64,000 nucleotides of DNA from Irineochytrium annulatum (taxonomy: Eukaryota; Chytridiomycota; Chytridiomycetes; Chytridiales; Chytridiaceae): positions 47,719 to 111,718 of the forward strand of contig JADGJL010000015.1 of the NCBI GenBank assembly GCA_027600665.1, given 5' to 3'. The notes beneath the pieces were generated by a model. That model was given only the letters and a program-made list of their open reading frames with translations. It did no database searches and was not told the origin of the DNA. The translations under genes were made by a program, and so were the position numbers. Positions 45,259-54,439 of the stretch are shown piece after piece (within the stretch, counting starts at the first letter, position 1; each line of letters starts with the position of its first letter).

Positions 45259-46683
45259 TTATCCTTTGTTAAACATGACAAACTTCAATTCTGTCATTTC
45301 TTCTACTGCATATTTTACACCTTCACGACCGATACCGCTCTGTTTCACACCGCCGTAAGGCATATGATCCACTCGGAACGTGGGAATATCATTAATCATA
45401 ACTCCGCCTGCTTCGATCTGATCGACAGCATGGAGGGCGGTATGAATATCGTTTGTAAATACCCCTGCCTGAAGTCCGTAGATAGAATCGTTGACATGTT
45501 CAATACCCTCTTCAACGGAATCTACCGGATTGATCACCACGATGGGTGCAAACACTTCCTGGCAGGATACCTTGGCATCACGTGGAACGTTCACCAGCAC
45601 CGTTGGACGCAGTACGCCTCCTTCAGCTTGACCGCCTGCTGCCACTTTAGCCCCGGCCTGTTTGGCTTCTTCAATCCAGTCGAGTGTACGCTGTACATCC
45701 TTGGAGGTAATCAGTGCAGACACCACCGTATCCGGGCTCAGTGGGTCTCCGATCACCACTTGTTTAGCCGCTTCAGCGAAACGCCGGATGAATTCTTCCG
45801 AGATATCACGATGTACGTAAATGCGCTGTAGGGAAATACATACCTGTCCCTGATACGTGAAAGCACCCGTCACACAACGCGGAACCACTTTGTCCAGATC
45901 TGCGTCCTTATCCACAATCACCGCTGCATTCGACCCAAGCTCCAATGTGACGCGTTTGAGTCCTGCTTTGCTGCGAATGCTCGTACCTACTGCTGGACTG
46001 CCTGTAAACGTAATATGGGCAACACGAGGGTGTTCAACAAGCACATCCCCAATAGTTTTACCGTCACCACTCACCACGTTCAGTGCACCATCCGGCAATC
46101 CGGCTTCCTGAAGCAGATTAGCGATGTAATAGGAGGACAGGGGTGTCTGCTCCGCAGGTTTGAGAACAATGGTATTGCCTGCTGCCAGCGCTGGGCCTAC
46201 CTTATGTGCTACCAGGTTCATTGGAAAATTAAAAGGCGTAATCGCACCGATGACACCTAGAGGTTGCCGCATCGTATAGCCGATACGCCCTTCTCCCCCT
46301 TTGGCTGCATCCATCGGAACCGTCTCACCGGTCAGCCGCTTGGCTTCTTCGGCGGCAAAACGATACGTTTCCACCGTACGGTCAACCTCGGCCAGTGCTG
46401 CGGTAATCGGCTTCGCCGCTTCAAGCGCAATGATTCGCGCTGCTTCTTCCTTGCGTTCTTCAAGCATGGAGGACAACTTGTACAGAATATCTGCACGCTG
46501 ATGTGCAGGCATCTGGCGCATTGCCTTCCCGGCCTGAACCGCAGCTGCAACAGCAGCCTCCGCTTCCTCGGCTGAAGCCGACGAGACTTCTGCCAGCGTT
46601 TCCCCGGAGTATGGTGCTTGAAGTGTTTTATAATCTACGGATTCGGTCGGTTTGCCACCGATGAACAGATGTTGTTTTTTCAT
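45259..46683 (-). CDS. NAD(P)-dependent aldehyde dehydrogenase
   Basis: 474 residues of the ALDH superfamily. The catalytic glutamate is in TLELGSNAAVIV, the nucleophilic cysteine in GQVCISLQR, and the cofactor residues in ITPFNFPMNL and FTGSPAVGTSI. PYGGVKQSGIGREGVKYA is the C-terminal signature. The ELGSN (instead of ELGGK) and QVCISLQR contexts resemble lactaldehyde or glyceraldehyde-3-phosphate (GapN-like) enzymes, but the substrate is not decidable. The start is ATG 46681-46683, nine bases after GGAGG. It is a single gene. Confidence 0.9.
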   Translation of the reverse strand: MKKQHLFIGGKPTESVDYKTLQAPYSGETLAEVSSASAEEAEAAVAAAVQAGKAMRQMPAHQRADILYKLSSMLEERKEEAARIIALEAAKPITAALAEVDRTVETYRFAAEEAKRLTGETVPMDAAKGGEGRIGYTMRQPLGVIGAITPFNFPMNLVAHKVGPALAAGNTIVLKPAEQTPLSSYYIANLLQEAGLPDGALNVVSGDGKTIGDVLVEHPRVAHITFTGSPAVGTSIRSKAGLKRVTLELGSNAAVIVDKDADLDKVVPRCVTGAFTYQGQVCISLQRIYVHRDISEEFIRRFAEAAKQVVIGDPLSPDTVVSALITSKDVQRTLDWIEEAKQAGAKVAAGGQAEGGVLRPTVLVNVPRDAKVSCQEVFAPIVVINPVDSVEEGIEHVNDSIYGLQAGVFTNDIHTALHAVDQIEAGGVMINDIPTFRVDHMPYGGVKQSGIGREGVKYAVEEMTELKFVMFNKG

Positions 46684-46777
46684 ATGCTGCATCCTCCATC
46701 CAATAATGACTACAAAAATATGACGGTATATTACCTTATCTATTTATACACTACTTTGGGCCCCTCAACCCACTCAC

Positions 46778-47200
46778 TTATTTAACCGTCAGGACAGGGC
46801 ACTCTGCATGTTTTAATACGCCATGGCTGACACTACCCAAAATCATCTCTGCGAGCATGCCTTTCCCGCCTGTACCTATTACGATCATTCCACAATCTCG
46901 TTCGCGCGCCACACGACAGATCTCATTGACGGGATCACCCGCAATCAGCAGGGTCTCATATGCAACGTCTCTTCCAGACAACTGTCTGGTCACAGGTTCT
47001 ATGATATGTTTCCCTTCTTCAGCAATCCGAGCTTCCAAATCAACACCCAATGCAGGCTCATTAATAGAAATGGCAGGATTAACATGCACAATGATCAGAC
47101 TTGCGGGTTGTTTCATACTTTCAACCAATGTAAGAGCGTGTTCCAAAGCCTTATGCGCATGATCCGAACCATCAACAGCAACCAATATACGTTTCAGCAT
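46778..47200 (-). CDS. Universal stress protein, UspA family
   Basis: 140 residues. MLKRILVAVDGSDHAHKAL is the N-terminal strand-loop and GTGGKGMLAEMILGSVSHGV is the ATP-binding G-x2-G-x9-G(S/T) motif, so it is an ATP-binding member. It begins 18 bp after the MFS transporter gene and is probably co-transcribed with it. Confidence 0.93.
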   Translation of the reverse strand: MLKRILVAVDGSDHAHKALEHALTLVESMKQPASLIIVHVNPAISINEPALGVDLEARIAEEGKHIIEPVTRQLSGRDVAYETLLIAGDPVNEICRVARERDCGMIVIGTGGKGMLAEMILGSVSHGVLKHAECPVLTVK

Positions 47201-47218
47201 TGCAATTCCTCCAGTGAA

Positions 47219-48439
47219 TTAATGAGATGTAATGGCGGAATCGATATCCCGCAGATGACGACGGCGTACCAGCAGTACCACGACACCAATGAGAACCATC
47301 AATGCGCCAAAATAAAACGGCGTTTCTGGCAGGAACCACTCGGACAATTTACCCGCAAGCCATGGAGCAAGTGCACCACCCAGGAAGCGAACGAAGCTGT
47401 ATGCAGCAGAAGCAACCGAACGCTCCACAGGTGCAGCTTCCATAACAGCCGTTGTAATCAATGTGTTGTTAATCCCAAGGAAGATCCCTGCCACAATGAC
47501 CGCCACTATAACGGTAGTTGGTGACCCCATCACCGTACCCATGGCCATAACAACCAGATCGATCGCGAACAATGTAAGCATGACACTCATGGACGGCACC
47601 GAACCGAATCGGCGTTGCAGTCTTGGAGCAACAAATACCGACGTAATGGCCAGCATCAGTCCCCAACCAAAGAATACATAACCCAAGCCGTGCTCATCCA
47701 GATTCATGACATAAGGTGAATAGGCCATCAAAGTAAAGAAACCAAAGTTATATAGGAAGGCGGTAATCGCCAAAGTTTTCAGTGAAGGATAACTTAATGC
47801 TTTGAACGGATCAGACAACGAACTGCGTGTTTTTGGTTTTGCCATTTTGGGCAACATAAATGTAATGCTGATAAACGCAATTGCCATTAGTACAGCCACG
47901 CCATAGAACGGGCCACGCCAAGAGATGGAACCCAGCTCACCACCTAGCAGCGGACCAACTGCAATCCCGAGACCGAGTGCTGCTTCATACAAAATAATAG
48001 CCTTGGCTGTCCCTGAAGTGGACAGTCCCACAATAGCGGATAACGCTGTTGCGATGAACAAGGCATTACCAAGTCCCCAACCGCCCCGGTATCCGACCAA
48101 TGCACCTACCGTGTCTGAGGTACCCCCAAGGAAGGAAAAGATAATAATCAACAATATGCCGCTAAGCAGCGTCCATTTCACACCGATCCGGCTGGATACG
48201 ACACCCGTAATCAGCATCGCTACCCCCGTTACAGCGTTATAGCTGGTAAATAGCAGCGACACCTGGCTTTTGGAAGCATGCAGCTGATCAGCAATTGCGG
48301 GCAAGATTGGGTCAACCAGACCCAGACCCATAAAGGATATGATACATGCAAAGGCGACCGCCCATACCGCTCTCGGTTGAGACAGCAAGCCCCCACGAGA
48401 TGACGGCAATTCGTCCGGTAACGATGGCTCTCTTTTCAT
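47219..48439 (-). CDS. MFS multidrug transporter (YfmO-like)
   Basis: 406 residues, about 12 hydrophobic helices. ISFMGLGLVDPILPAIADQLHASKSQ and GVVSSRIGVKWTLLSGILL are DHA1 signatures; LGLGIAVGPLLGGELG is motif C. The adjacent upstream MerR gene on the same strand gives the yfmP-yfmO order of Bacillus, where the MerR protein represses the exporter. The start is ATG 48437-48439 after CAGGAGGAA; the longer frame to 48610 has none. Substrate unknown. Confidence 0.9.
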   Translation of the reverse strand: MKREPSLPDELPSSRGGLLSQPRAVWAVAFACIISFMGLGLVDPILPAIADQLHASKSQVSLLFTSYNAVTGVAMLITGVVSSRIGVKWTLLSGILLIIIFSFLGGTSDTVGALVGYRGGWGLGNALFIATALSAIVGLSTSGTAKAIILYEAALGLGIAVGPLLGGELGSISWRGPFYGVAVLMAIAFISITFMLPKMAKPKTRSSLSDPFKALSYPSLKTLAITAFLYNFGFFTLMAYSPYVMNLDEHGLGYVFFGWGLMLAITSVFVAPRLQRRFGSVPSMSVMLTLFAIDLVVMAMGTVMGSPTTVIVAVIVAGIFLGINNTLITTAVMEAAPVERSVASAAYSFVRFLGGALAPWLAGKLSEWFLPETPFYFGALMVLIGVVVLLVRRRHLRDIDSAITSH

Positions 48440-48628
48440 ACGTAATTCCTCCTGTGAATGATTTATGTGGTGAATTTTTTTATTTGAAAATGTTGCGAAA
48501 GACAATGAAAACCCGTGTTCATTTTCAGAATTAGAGGTGACAAAACGGCACAAATGACACCGGAACATCCGGTGTTTGTACAGGATTGCCACAGTCACTA
48601 TGGTGCTCACTCCATGTAGCGATTATGT

Positions 48629-48650
48629 GTATATACAGTTTTGTATATAA
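48629..48650. promoter_or_regulatory. Candidate operator between merR and the MFS gene
   Basis: GTATATAC, 6-base spacer and GTATATAA form a dyad 190 bp before the exporter gene. It is a possible MerR-protein site; no clear promoter spacing was established. Confidence 0.35.
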
Positions 48651-48674
48651 CTTTGATTGCCATTCGGGTTAGGG

Positions 48675-49127
48675 TTACCCGTCTTCATCACGCTGCGGAT
48701 CGTGTGCCTGTAATTTCTGAATACCGCTCCGAACGCGTTCACGCAGCTCTTCCAATTCAGTCTGTACGGCATGTATGCTCTGAAGTTTCTGCTCAATCAG
48801 TTGCAGCTGACCATCCAGTGTTGTTTCCATCGTGTTGAGCTTCTCAATACGCTCTCTCACTTCGGTCGTCTGCTGGTAGTCAAAACGTTGTTCGTTCAGT
48901 GCATCTGCTGTTGCCACATAAGTATGTAGCTCCTGAAGAGAGAATCCAAGTACCTCTTTGGCACGAACCACCTTCTTCAGAAAATTGATATCGTCACGAG
49001 TGTACAACCGCGTTCCGCCATCTGTCCGCTGAGGTGAAGGCATGACACCAATCTCTTCATAATACCGAATGGTTCGCTTGGTCAAACCGCATTCCTTGGC
49101 TACGTCATCGATTTTATATAAACTCAT
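48675..49127 (-). CDS. MerR-family transcriptional regulator (YfmP-like)
   Basis: 150 residues. The winged helix is KIDDVAKECGLTKRTIRYYE ... GTRLYTRDDINFLKKV, followed by a long coiled coil (about 85-140). There is no separate ligand domain and no cysteine metal site, as in small MerR repressors of drug exporters. It precedes the MFS gene on the same strand. ATG 49125-49127 follows GAGAGGTGAGG. Its promoter contains a perfect 16-bp palindrome. Confidence 0.9.
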   Translation of the reverse strand: MSLYKIDDVAKECGLTKRTIRYYEEIGVMPSPQRTDGGTRLYTRDDINFLKKVVRAKEVLGFSLQELHTYVATADALNEQRFDYQQTTEVRERIEKLNTMETTLDGQLQLIEQKLQSIHAVQTELEELRERVRSGIQKLQAHDPQRDEDG

Positions 49128-49168
49128 TTCCCTCACCTCTCTTATATGTCCGTAATGTTATGTATATA

Positions 49169-49197
49169 ATTATATATAATATTGACGTTAACGTCAA
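49169..49197 (-). promoter_or_regulatory. merR promoter with palindromic operator
   Basis: On the minus strand TTGACG (49192-49197) and TATAAT (49169-49174) are 17 bp apart. The perfect palindrome TTGACGTTAACGTCAA (49182-49197) covers the -35 and part of the spacer, a position suited to autorepression. Confidence 0.75.
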
Positions 49198-49261
49198 CGT
49201 TAGATTTCATGCCTTAAGTCTTAGCGAGTTTAACAGCGTGTTCGCTTTCTCCAATATCAAC

Positions 49262-49289
49262 AAAAAAGACCCGCTTCACTCGCGAGTCT
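49262..49289 (-). terminator. Terminator of the SdpI-family gene
   Basis: Minus strand AGACTCGC, loop and GCGGGTCT, followed by TTTTTTG; 31 bp after the stop. Confidence 0.75.
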
Positions 49290-49319
49290 TCCTCTCTACA
49301 CTATTCATTTCACCTTTCC

Positions 49320-49676
49320 TTAACCGTTCTGCTCATTTTGTTGCTGTTGCGCTCGCTGCATTTGCTTCAAACGACCTTCAACTCTGGTAAACAGTCTGAA
49401 CGTATAGAACCCTGTAGCAACCAGACTCAGCACCAAAGCTCGTACATCTGTAAGCCAGAAACCGATAATGCCAAATATCGTGATAATCACACCAAATTGC
49501 ATCATCAGATTGGCACTATAACTTTGCGCTTCGTCCCACAACTCGGGATTACTCATTGCACGCGGGGTTCGATACCCATATATCCCGTTAATCATTTTCG
49601 GTGGTTTTTTGAACACCATTAACCCCAGAATGAAATAGCACACACCAATGATGATCCCAACTACTGCTCCTGTCAA
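49320..49676 (-). CDS. SdpI/YhfL-family membrane protein
   Basis: 118 residues from the chosen TTG start (49674-49676), which has GAAGGGGAG six bases upstream; an ATG at 49706 would add ten residues but has a weak ribosome site. Two or three hydrophobic segments flank the family hallmark NGIYGYRTPRAMSNPELWDEA. SdpI protects Bacillus against the SdpC killing peptide; most family members have no known role and no sdpABC genes are nearby. The C-terminus is a Gln-rich charged tail. Confidence 0.8.
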   Translation of the reverse strand: MTGAVVGIIIGVCYFILGLMVFKKPPKMINGIYGYRTPRAMSNPELWDEAQSYSANLMMQFGVIITIFGIIGFWLTDVRALVLSLVATGFYTFRLFTRVEGRLKQMQRAQQQQNEQNG

Positions 49677-49816
49677 AACGTTCTCCCCTTCTCTGTTGTC
49701 TTCCATCGACCTGCTTACACTGGCACTTCGATGACAGAATAACCTTTCAGGTTATTTCGTCTTCTCCGTTCTCGTGTAAATTGTGCAGTCAGTTAGACTT
49801 ATCTACATAAAAATAT

Positions 49817-49847
49817 AAAAACGGCTCTACGTATATACGAAGAGCCG
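49817..49847 (-). terminator. Terminator of the metal ATPase gene
   Basis: Minus strand CGGCTCT / AGAGCCG around TCGTATATACGT, then TTTTTATATTTTT. Confidence 0.85.
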
Positions 49848-49866
49848 CCTGGATCGTTTCGTAAAC

Positions 49867-52212
49867 TTAGATATTCTTCACACGAAGTACACGCATGGCG
49901 TTCAGGACAGCCAGTACTGTGACACCGACATCCGAGAATACCGCTTCCCACATGGTGGCAATGCCGAACACACCCAGTAGCAGGAAGATCGCTTTAACCC
50001 CCAGAGCAAACGCGATATTTTGCCACACAATCATGCGTGTACGCTTTGCAATGCGGATTGCGCTCGCAAGTTTGGACGGTTCATCGGTCATGATGACCAC
50101 GTCTGCCGCTTCAATGGCAGCATCTGAACCGAGTCCACCCATCGCTACGCCCACGTCGGCTCGTGCCAGCACAGGTGTATCGTTGATACCATCACCGACA
50201 AACACCATTTTTTCCTTCGGAGATTTGGCCGCTTCCAATTGCTCCAGTCGTTCGACTTTATCCTGTGGCAACAATTCAGCATAGACCTCATCCACACCCA
50301 GCTCGCGTCCTACCGCTTCACCCACGGCTTTGGCATCTCCTGTCAGCATAACCGTTTTGCGGATGCCAAGCTTCTTCAGCGCCTGAATAGCAGCTGCTGC
50401 ATCGTCCTTCACCTCATCAGCAATGATCAGATGACCAACATATGTGCCAGCTTCAGCAACATGCACTATCGTTCCGGCCGTCTCAGGTGTGGTATAGGAT
50501 ATACCGGCCTGCTTCATTAATTTAGCGTTGCCTGCCAGCACTTCCCTACCATCCACGCTCACCTTGATCCCGTGTCCGGCAACTTCATCATAACCTTCCA
50601 CACCTTGTGTAGGAATCGCTTTGGCCCAAGCTGCGCGAATGGATTCGGCAATCGGATGATTGGAATTAGCTTCGGCAATGGCTGCCAGTTTCATTAGTTC
50701 TTCTTCCGTGCGTTCGCCTTCGGGGCGAATGGCTGTTACTTTGAATACACCTTTGGTTAGTGTACCCGTTTTATCAAAAACGACAACTTTCACATCGTTT
50801 AATGCTTCTAGATAGTTACTGCCTTTGACAAGAATCCCGTTACGTGAAGCCGCTCCGATACCACCGAAGAATCCAAGTGGAATAGATACCACCAGCGCAC
50901 AAGGGCATGAGATGACCAGGAAGACCAATGCACGATAGATCCAGTCGGCAAATGTTGCACCACTGAGTATCAACGGCGGAACAAATGCAATCAGGGCTGC
51001 AAGGATCACAACAACCGGGGTGTAATAACGGGCGAATTTACTAATAAAATGCTCTGTTTTGGCCTTCCGACTGCTTGCGTTCTGCACCAGATCCAAAATT
51101 TTGGATACCGTTGATTCACCAAACGTTTTGGTTACTTCAATGGTCAACATCCCGTTTTTGTTTACAAATCCACTAAGTGCATCACTTCCGGGCTCCAGCT
51201 CACGAGGTACTGACTCACCTGTCAGGGCAGAAGTGTCCACCATGGAACGCCCAGCTTGAACGATACCATCCAGCGGTACTCGCTCTCCTGCCTTCACGAC
51301 AATACGATCACCGATCCGTACGTCTTCCGGAGATACCCGCCGTGTCTCGTCACCCGAACCCGTCAGGATATTCGCGTAGTCCGGGCGAATGTCCATCAGG
51401 GACTGAATGGACTTACGTGACCGATTAACCGCCATGCCCTGAAACAGCTCTCCGAGCTGATAGAAGAGCATGACCGCTACCCCTTCCGGATACTCTCCAA
51501 TGGCAAAGGCACCCAAGGTAGCGACGGACATGAGGAAGTATTCATCGAACACCTGACCGCGGATGATGTTTTTGGACGCCTGGAGCACGATATCTCCCCC
51601 GGCAATCAGATAAGCAAGCGCATATAGAGTGAACTGTGCCCATCCCTCCAGCGGTGACCAGATCGCAGCTGCGAGCAACACAGAACCGGCAGCAAGACGA
51701 GCAAGCAATATTTTGGTCTGACCTGCACCATGTTCATGTGAATGGCCTGCATGAGCATCGTGATCATGGGTATGGCTGTGATCGTGATTATGCTCAGCAT
51801 GACTTCCGTGATCGTGTGCGTGGCCCTGCGGATCTCCATGATCATGAGTATGCGAGTGATCGCCATGTGTATGTGAATGTCCATGATCATGTCCGGCATG
51901 GTCATGACTGTGTTTGTGTGAACCAGCCACACTCCCTGCATGAGTCTGTACATGTCCGTTTACTTGTTTTCCTTTTTCCGAGATACGAATATGAGGCTCC
52001 AGCCGAAGCACTTTGCGCTTCGCTTCTTCCACTACTTGTTCATCCATATCGGAGGTGGTGTGTAGCGATAATGTTTTGGTAACAAAATTGACGGAGCATT
52101 CGTTAATGCCCTTAATTTTTTTAACGCCGTTCTCGATCTTTAATGCGCAGTTCGCACAGTCCAATCCATCAAGCAGCAGTTCCCTTTTCACCTGTTCCTG
52201 TCCGGTTCCCAT
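49867..52212 (-). CDS. P1B-type heavy-metal ATPase with His-rich insert (Zn/Cd/Pb exporter type)
   Basis: 781 residues. One HMA domain with CANC (Cys19, Cys22) is followed by a strongly His-rich segment (about 91-161, more than 30 histidines as HDHxHTH units) and then the ATPase: TGES (331-334), the membrane CPC motif (436-438), DKTGTL (Asp480) and GDGINDTPVLARADVG. CPC with this C-terminal pattern matches ZntA/CadA exporters of Zn, Cd or Pb rather than Cu pumps. The His-rich tract probably binds metal. It is divergent from a CadC-like repressor gene. Ribosome site AAAGGGGAG. Confidence 0.93.
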   Translation of the reverse strand: MGTGQEQVKRELLLDGLDCANCALKIENGVKKIKGINECSVNFVTKTLSLHTTSDMDEQVVEEAKRKVLRLEPHIRISEKGKQVNGHVQTHAGSVAGSHKHSHDHAGHDHGHSHTHGDHSHTHDHGDPQGHAHDHGSHAEHNHDHSHTHDHDAHAGHSHEHGAGQTKILLARLAAGSVLLAAAIWSPLEGWAQFTLYALAYLIAGGDIVLQASKNIIRGQVFDEYFLMSVATLGAFAIGEYPEGVAVMLFYQLGELFQGMAVNRSRKSIQSLMDIRPDYANILTGSGDETRRVSPEDVRIGDRIVVKAGERVPLDGIVQAGRSMVDTSALTGESVPRELEPGSDALSGFVNKNGMLTIEVTKTFGESTVSKILDLVQNASSRKAKTEHFISKFARYYTPVVVILAALIAFVPPLILSGATFADWIYRALVFLVISCPCALVVSIPLGFFGGIGAASRNGILVKGSNYLEALNDVKVVVFDKTGTLTKGVFKVTAIRPEGERTEEELMKLAAIAEANSNHPIAESIRAAWAKAIPTQGVEGYDEVAGHGIKVSVDGREVLAGNAKLMKQAGISYTTPETAGTIVHVAEAGTYVGHLIIADEVKDDAAAAIQALKKLGIRKTVMLTGDAKAVGEAVGRELGVDEVYAELLPQDKVERLEQLEAAKSPKEKMVFVGDGINDTPVLARADVGVAMGGLGSDAAIEAADVVIMTDEPSKLASAIRIAKRTRMIVWQNIAFALGVKAIFLLLGVFGIATMWEAVFSDVGVTVLAVLNAMRVLRVKNI

Positions 52213-52267
52213 GTGAATTCTCCCCTTTGCAGTACAAAAACAATGTTATCATCCAACTACATTCAAT

Positions 52268-52287
52268 ATATGAGCATTCATTCATAT
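52268..52287. promoter_or_regulatory. Candidate ArsR/CadC-type operator
   Basis: ATATGA (52268-52273), 8-base spacer and TCATAT (52282-52287) form a dyad in the 227-bp region between the divergent ATPase and repressor genes, resembling SmtB/CzrA-type sites. Confidence 0.5.
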
Positions 52288-52439
52288 GTTTATTTACCCC
52301 TATTATATGCACGCCCAAACATGAGTGTCAACATCCGTTGTTGATTTTTCATACAGATTATGCTAATAGTAATCATTTCGCTTTAGGCCGTTTTTGGATA
52401 TAATAGAGCTATAGTTGTTAACATAGGCGGTGATATGAA

Positions 52440-52811
52440 ATGGAACAACCGGTTAAAGCACCAAGCGAATGTGATGCAACCTGCTCGGGTACTGAAGCGG
52501 ATGTGCAGACGATTCGCACTTCACTCATAGATCGGGATACCTCTTCCGAGATGGCAGATTGGTTCAAGGCATTCAGCGACCCAACACGGCTACGTATTAT
52601 TGATGCGCTGTTACAGAAGGAATTATGTGTGCATGACCTGACGGTTCTGCTCGACATGGGACAGTCGGCCATTTCACACCAGCTGCGTTCACTCCGCAAC
52701 ATGCGGATCGTCAAGCGGCGCAAGGAAGGCAAGACCGTGTATTACTCTCTGGATGATACTCATATTGAGCAGATTTTCCTGCAAACGCTCCAGCATATTA
52801 AACACAGCTAG
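52440..52811 (+). CDS. ArsR/SmtB-family metal repressor (CadC-like)
   Basis: 123 residues. An N-terminal extension has two cysteines (SECDATC), and helix 3 reads ELCVHDLTVLL where CadC has ELCVCDL, so the second cysteine of the alpha3N site is His. The recognition helix is MGQSAISHQLRSLRNMRIV and the wing KRRKEGKTVYYSL. The C-terminal helix (DDTHIEQIF...HIKHS) carries Asp/His residues of an alpha5-type zinc site. It probably represses itself and the divergent ATPase until Zn, Cd or Pb binds. Confidence 0.9.
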   Translation: MEQPVKAPSECDATCSGTEADVQTIRTSLIDRDTSSEMADWFKAFSDPTRLRIIDALLQKELCVHDLTVLLDMGQSAISHQLRSLRNMRIVKRRKEGKTVYYSLDDTHIEQIFLQTLQHIKHS

Positions 52812-52833
52812 GCAGCCGCCAAGCTGGTTCATG

Positions 52834-52884
52834 AAGAAGAACCCCCGCCTCTCGGCTATATGCCGATGGACGGGGGTTCTTCTT
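52834..52884. terminator. Terminator after the CadC-like gene
   Basis: AAGAAGAACCCCCG (52834-52847) pairs perfectly with CGGGGGTTCTTCTT (52871-52884). Confidence 0.85.
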
Positions 52885-52964
52885 GGTAAGGGTACCGTTT
52901 TGTACAGAATACAAAGTGACTATGCTTTCGGATTACCAATCATTGGAGAGCATACCAATTCGGG

Positions 52965-54125
52965 TTATAAAAGATTGTTCTTGTTTGGATCGTACAGGCC
53001 GGATCTGTCCTTGAACCAGTTAAAGATATGCGATACACATACTTTCAGCACCGCGTATCCTGGAACAGCGAGCAGAATGCCTACGACTCCGAACAGATTA
53101 CCCGAAGTCAGGATGACAAAGATAATCGTGATAGGATGGATCTTCAACGTTTTACCCATGATCTGTGGTGAGATGAATTTACCTTCGATTAACTGCACAA
53201 TCGTCCATACCGCAACCATCTTCAGCAGCATCACCGGCGAAGTGACGAGTGCCACGATCAACGCAGGTGTAATGGCAATTGCAGGTCCCAAGTACGGAAC
53301 AACACTTGTAAACGATGCGATTATTGCAAGAATCAGTGCATAATCCAGACCAATGACCATATAACCGATGTAGAGCAGAATACCGATGCAGAAGCTGACG
53401 ATAATCTGTCCACGTATGAATGAACTGATCTGGTGATTGATGTCTTCCAGCACATGCATGGCGCCTGTACGGCTCTTGATTGGCAGGAAAGACAGAATTT
53501 TCGCCGGCAGCTTCTTGCCGTCTTTCAGCAGATAGAACAGGATGAACGGGACAGTTACGATGGACAGCACGGTCTCCGTGAAAGCTCCGAGGAATCCGCC
53601 CAACTTGGTCCAGGTCGAGTTCAAAATTTCAGTGGCCTTTTGGGAGATGGTTCCCCACCAATCCTGAGAATTCAAATTCACCGTCTCCTGGAACTGACTG
53701 AACAATTGGCTGCCCGTGAGTTCCTCAAACTGCTGTTTTACCGTCTCGCTGTATGTTGGGAAATTTTCAATCAGCCCCATAATCTGGTTACGCACAACCG
53801 GAATGACCGCCAACACGACGACTGTCAGAATGCCTCCAATTGCAAGATACAGGATCAGAATGGACCAGCCGCGCTTGATTTTCCATCTCTCCATCACATC
53901 CACAATCGGATTCAGCAGATAGTAGAGTATGCCTGACAGAATGATAGGTAACACAATGGTTTTGATGAGTACTGCGAGCGGATGAAGAACAAAGGATACT
54001 TTGGTCAGAACCATGACGTTCAGTCCCACTAACAGCAGAATTAGCAGAAATAGGACAAACTTGTTGTTAAGAAAAAATCGCTTGAACCGCTCCGGCCAAA
54101 CGCGGGGTTGCTCAGGTTGCTCCAT
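52965..54125 (-). CDS. AI-2E family transporter
   Basis: 386-residue membrane protein of the AI-2E/YdiK/PerM family (Pfam AI-2E_transport). About seven or eight hydrophobic helices, with a soluble insertion around residues 140-200 ([20 protein letters not shown]) and the conserved [22 protein letters not shown] core. Members include the autoinducer-2 exporter TqsA and Na+/H+ antiporters, so substrate is open. It is a single gene. Confidence 0.9.
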   Translation of the reverse strand: MEQPEQPRVWPERFKRFFLNNKFVLFLLILLLVGLNVMVLTKVSFVLHPLAVLIKTIVLPIILSGILYYLLNPIVDVMERWKIKRGWSILILYLAIGGILTVVVLAVIPVVRNQIMGLIENFPTYSETVKQQFEELTGSQLFSQFQETVNLNSQDWWGTISQKATEILNSTWTKLGGFLGAFTETVLSIVTVPFILFYLLKDGKKLPAKILSFLPIKSRTGAMHVLEDINHQISSFIRGQIIVSFCIGILLYIGYMVIGLDYALILAIIASFTSVVPYLGPAIAITPALIVALVTSPVMLLKMVAVWTIVQLIEGKFISPQIMGKTLKIHPITIIFVILTSGNLFGVVGILLAVPGYAVLKVCVSHIFNWFKDRSGLYDPNKNNLL

Positions 54126-54439
54126 AGGCGTGTCGTCCTCTCATATGTATCCTTAATCAAAACAAGCTGTAAATCTGATAAATGTCCCTTGCCTGAAAAA
54201 AATAAAGTCCCTTGTACAAGCCAACATATGTATAACTCTCTGGATTTATACGTATGGCGCTGATTAACCGTTTCAAATTAAACCGGTAAAGTCATTTTAC
54301 CCCATAATGAGTCTTCTGCCCCACATGAATTATTTGAAAATTTTCCCTATTCAAAAACGATCCGCCTCACTGGGAGACGAACCGTAAATTTGGATCTATA
54401 GCTTACTGTTAAGCCAGCTTTTATGGTGAAGATTAAAGA
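54126..54439. other. Intergenic region, nothing recognised
   Basis: 314 bp of AT-rich sequence between two leftward genes; no ORF, clear hairpin or repeat was seen beyond the expected promoter of the AI-2E gene. Confidence 0.5.

Noticed and set aside
49320..49676. Sdp killing-factor immunity system
   Set aside because: Only the SdpI-type domain is present; no sdpA, sdpB, sdpC or sdpR genes are nearby.
51606..52082. Two long ORFs rich in His/Asp/Met codons overlapping the metal ATPase gene
   Set aside because: They are frame shadows of the His-rich repeat (CAT/CAC/GAT codons) in the real gene.
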